This document shows, piece by piece, positions 62,578 to 64,000 of a DNA stretch of 64,000 nt. Each line of letters begins with the position of its first letter. The first letter of the stretch is position 1. Under the pieces are notes generated by a model. That model had not been told where the DNA came from and ran no database searches. It saw only the letters and a program-made list of their open reading frames with translations. This DNA is from Planctomycetota bacterium (lineage in GTDB: Bacteria; Planctomycetota; SZUA-567; H5-PLA8). The stretch covers positions 491,201 through 555,200 of the forward strand of contig JABTUM010000001.1 of NCBI GenBank assembly GCA_015075375.1. The letters run 5' to 3'. The translations under genes and the position numbers were made by a program.

Positions 62578-62913
62578 AACGACTCCTTGTTACCCTGCGG
62601 TAACCGTTTTCCGAATTGAACTTTACAGCATGATTGCCGTGCTGTTCTAAGTACACGCGAATTCCAGGGTTGTATATGGAAATTAACGGAAAGTCGGTGT
62701 ACTAGTTCACTAAGGCGAGTCTAACTCCAAGCGATGCAAGAAGTTTGGACAGGTTAAAATTTCGCGGGTATCAGTGAACGGAGGGTGTGCGCTACCTTCT
62801 TGTTAGACCAAGCCCTGCCTGGACTTCACAAAGTAAATAACGTTAACGCGGCCTCTTGTGCCCGTCGTGGTGTACGGTTAAGGTGGAGCCTAAGTAGATG
62901 CGGAGGATCGTCC
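62578..62913. promoter_or_regulatory. Divergent intergenic region between moxR and the DUF4159 gene
   Basis: 336 bp without a credible gene. Two inverted repeats lie near the moxR start: GTTACC-CTGC-GGTAAC (62589-62604) and ACAGCA-9 nt-TGCTGT (62625-62645). AT-rich stretches around 62670-62690 and 62745-62765 are the best places for promoters in the two directions, but no consensus -35/-10 pair is convincing. The DUF4159 gene has a clear GGAGGA ribosome site at 62902-62907. Confidence 0.5.
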
Positions 62914-63825
62914 ATGCGTCGTAAGCCCCCCTATCGTCCGATTGGCGAAGACGGTTACGGCCGTCGCAGCTTCATGCGCGATACCATCTGTGCAGCCCTT
63001 GGCGGGGCTGGACTTGCAGGAACGTTCGGCGCCATGCTGCAAGGTGCGCTGGCCGCTCCCAAATCTCCCAAACCCAACCTCATTCCCGGTGAAGGCTACG
63101 CCGGCGGCAAGAACGAAGCCGACGACGCCGTCAAGACCGGCACCTTCTTCTTCCCGCGCCTCAAGTTTCACGTAAAGGACCGCCGCTTCGACATTTGGGA
63201 CGTCGGCCTGTCCGGCGATGTGGTCCTCCGCCGCAAGCTCCGCGAGCTGACCAACATCAATGCCAGCGAAGAGCCGGTCGTCGTAAGCCTCGACGATCTG
63301 GACAAGATGTCGAAGTATCCCTACGTCTTCATGACCTCCGAAACCGAGTTCGACCTTGCGCCGAAGGATGCCGAGAACCTCCGCGAATTCCTTTTGCGGG
63401 GCGGGTTTGTGCATGCCGACGACTGCTGCCACCGCAACTGTAAAGGGCGCATCATGCGCTCCGAACTCAAGAACGGCGAGTTCGAATACATCGTCCGCGC
63501 CGAGACTTCCGGCATCGACGGCGACCGCTTCTTCATGGACTACGTCCGCATCATCAACAGCCTCTTCCCGGACAACCCGATGCGGCCCGTTCCGTCGAAC
63601 CACGAGATCTTCCGCAGCTACTTCCAATTCGATAAGTGCCCGATGATGCAAGGAGTTGACCACGGCATGTGGGGGCTCTTCGAGAAGGGCACCGGCCGTC
63701 TCATGACCGTCGTCACGCCCGGCGATCTGCACTGCGGCTGGATGAACCGGTACTGGGCGCCCGAGAAGAACCTCGAAGGCATTAAGATGGGCATCAACGT
63801 ACTGATGTACTACCTCACGCACTAA
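62914..63825 (+). CDS. DUF4159 protein with Tat-type signal
   Basis: 303 aa. A twin-arginine motif GRRSFMRD (about 19-26) precedes a hydrophobic stretch (LGGAGLAGTFGAMLQGALA), so export by the Tat route is likely. The mature part matches DUF4159 as I remember it: FFFPRLKFH near the start, LREFLLRGGFVHADDCC in the middle, and conserved HGMWGLFEKGTGRL and NVLMYYLTH at the end. DUF4159 genes are often found with MoxR/DUF58/VWA clusters. The ATG at 62914 has GGAGGA 6 nt upstream; the open frame to 62785 is not used. A strong terminator follows the stop. Confidence 0.9.
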   Translation: MRRKPPYRPIGEDGYGRRSFMRDTICAALGGAGLAGTFGAMLQGALAAPKSPKPNLIPGEGYAGGKNEADDAVKTGTFFFPRLKFHVKDRRFDIWDVGLSGDVVLRRKLRELTNINASEEPVVVSLDDLDKMSKYPYVFMTSETEFDLAPKDAENLREFLLRGGFVHADDCCHRNCKGRIMRSELKNGEFEYIVRAETSGIDGDRFFMDYVRIINSLFPDNPMRPVPSNHEIFRSYFQFDKCPMMQGVDHGMWGLFEKGTGRLMTVVTPGDLHCGWMNRYWAPEKNLEGIKMGINVLMYYLTH

Positions 63826-63847
63826 CCTTTTGGCCTACCGGACTTAA

Positions 63848-63887
63848 AAGAGCCCCGCGGCCGGCAAGCCGCGGGGCTCTTCGTTTT
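63848..63887 (+). terminator. Strong intrinsic terminator after the DUF4159 gene
   Basis: A 13-bp perfect stem (AAGAGCCCCGCGG with CCGCGGGGCTCTT, 63848-63860 and 63869-63881) and an 8-nt loop are followed by CGTTTT. It lies 22 bp past the stop codon. The ribosome site of the next gene (AGGAG) begins directly after the T-run, so the two genes are tightly packed but separately transcribed. Confidence 0.92.
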
Positions 63888-63900
63888 AGGAGTCGCCCCG

Positions 63901-64000
63901 ATGCAAAAATCCAGTGTCGACGAAATCCGCGAACGCTTCGACCGCGACGTGGAACGCTTCTCGAACCTCGAAACCGGGCACAGCGCCTTCATGGACGCCA
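63901..64000 (+). CDS. Start of a probable SAM-dependent methyltransferase gene, cut by the window edge
   Basis: Only 33 residues are visible, beginning MQKSSVDEIRERF and continuing with DRDVERFSNLETGHSAFMDA. The AGGAG 8 nt upstream of the ATG at 63901 supports the start. The ERFSNLETG stretch resembles, from memory, the N-terminus of class I methyltransferases of the tRNA (cmo5U34)-methyltransferase-like group. The methyltransferase domain itself lies outside the window, so the call is tentative. Confidence 0.55.
   Translation, partial: MQKSSVDEIRERFDRDVERFSNLETGHSAFMDA

Overview
The window is about 62% GC and fully coding-dense, with genes on both strands and good AGGAG-type ribosome sites on many of them. 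There are no ribosomal, tRNA or housekeeping marker genes, so the taxonomic call is weak. A MoxR/DUF58/VWA/DUF4159 cluster, several Hanks-type protein kinases (one fused to a sulfatase-modifying-factor domain), a GH123-like secreted protein, a phytanoyl-CoA dioxygenase and a cyclic-nucleotide-binding/ferredoxin fusion together suggest a Gram-negative bacterium of the Planctomycetes/PVC type or a neighbouring uncultured phylum such as Hydrogenedentota. This is inference, not proof.

Layout. 1-4.0 kb (+): end of an adaptor gene, an ABC ATPase and two FtsX-like permeases, a MacB-like tripartite exporter. 4.0-23.2 kb (-): a two-partner secretion locus. It holds a 4167-residue exoprotein (TpsA), a Ser/Thr kinase with a C-terminal FGE/SUMF1 domain, an Omp85-type TpsB transporter, and a protein with two cNMP-binding domains and sixteen ferredoxin-type cysteines. 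23.3-27.5 kb (-): a Sel1-repeat protein, a small membrane protein, a GspE/PilB-type ATPase and its small unknown partner. 27.7-32.1 kb (+): a protein with two kinase domains followed 5 nt later by a HEAT-repeat protein. 32.1-39.0 kb (-): an HTH/pseudo-receiver protein and a catabolic cluster made of a GntR-LacI chimeric regulator, a GH123-like secreted hydrolase, a PhyH dioxygenase and a HUMPS-family sugar-phosphate enzyme. 39.2-40.7 kb (+): an ArsR regulator with a split YeeE/YedE sulfur transporter. 40.8-44.5 kb (-): a large hybrid sensor histidine kinase.

44.7-62.6 kb (-): ten genes on one strand. In order of transcription they are two MoxR ATPases, a DUF58 protein, a BatA-like VWA protein, a 1360-residue coiled-coil membrane protein with a 57-bp repeat array, a second VWA protein with a glutamine-amidotransferase-like domain, a caspase/C13-like protein lacking the usual catalytic cysteine, a BNR/Asp-box protein, a TPR protein and a small secreted protein. 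A Tat-type DUF4159 protein is transcribed divergently from the first MoxR gene, ends in a strong terminator, and is followed by the start of a probable methyltransferase gene.

The least ordinary features are the kinase/FGE and cNMP/ferredoxin genes inside the two-partner secretion locus, the 223-residue A-B-A-B super-repeats of TpsA, the MoxR-VWA cluster extended with a pseudo-caspase and a BNR protein, and a GTATAC motif repeated four times in 50 bp before the second moxR gene and found once more before tpsA.
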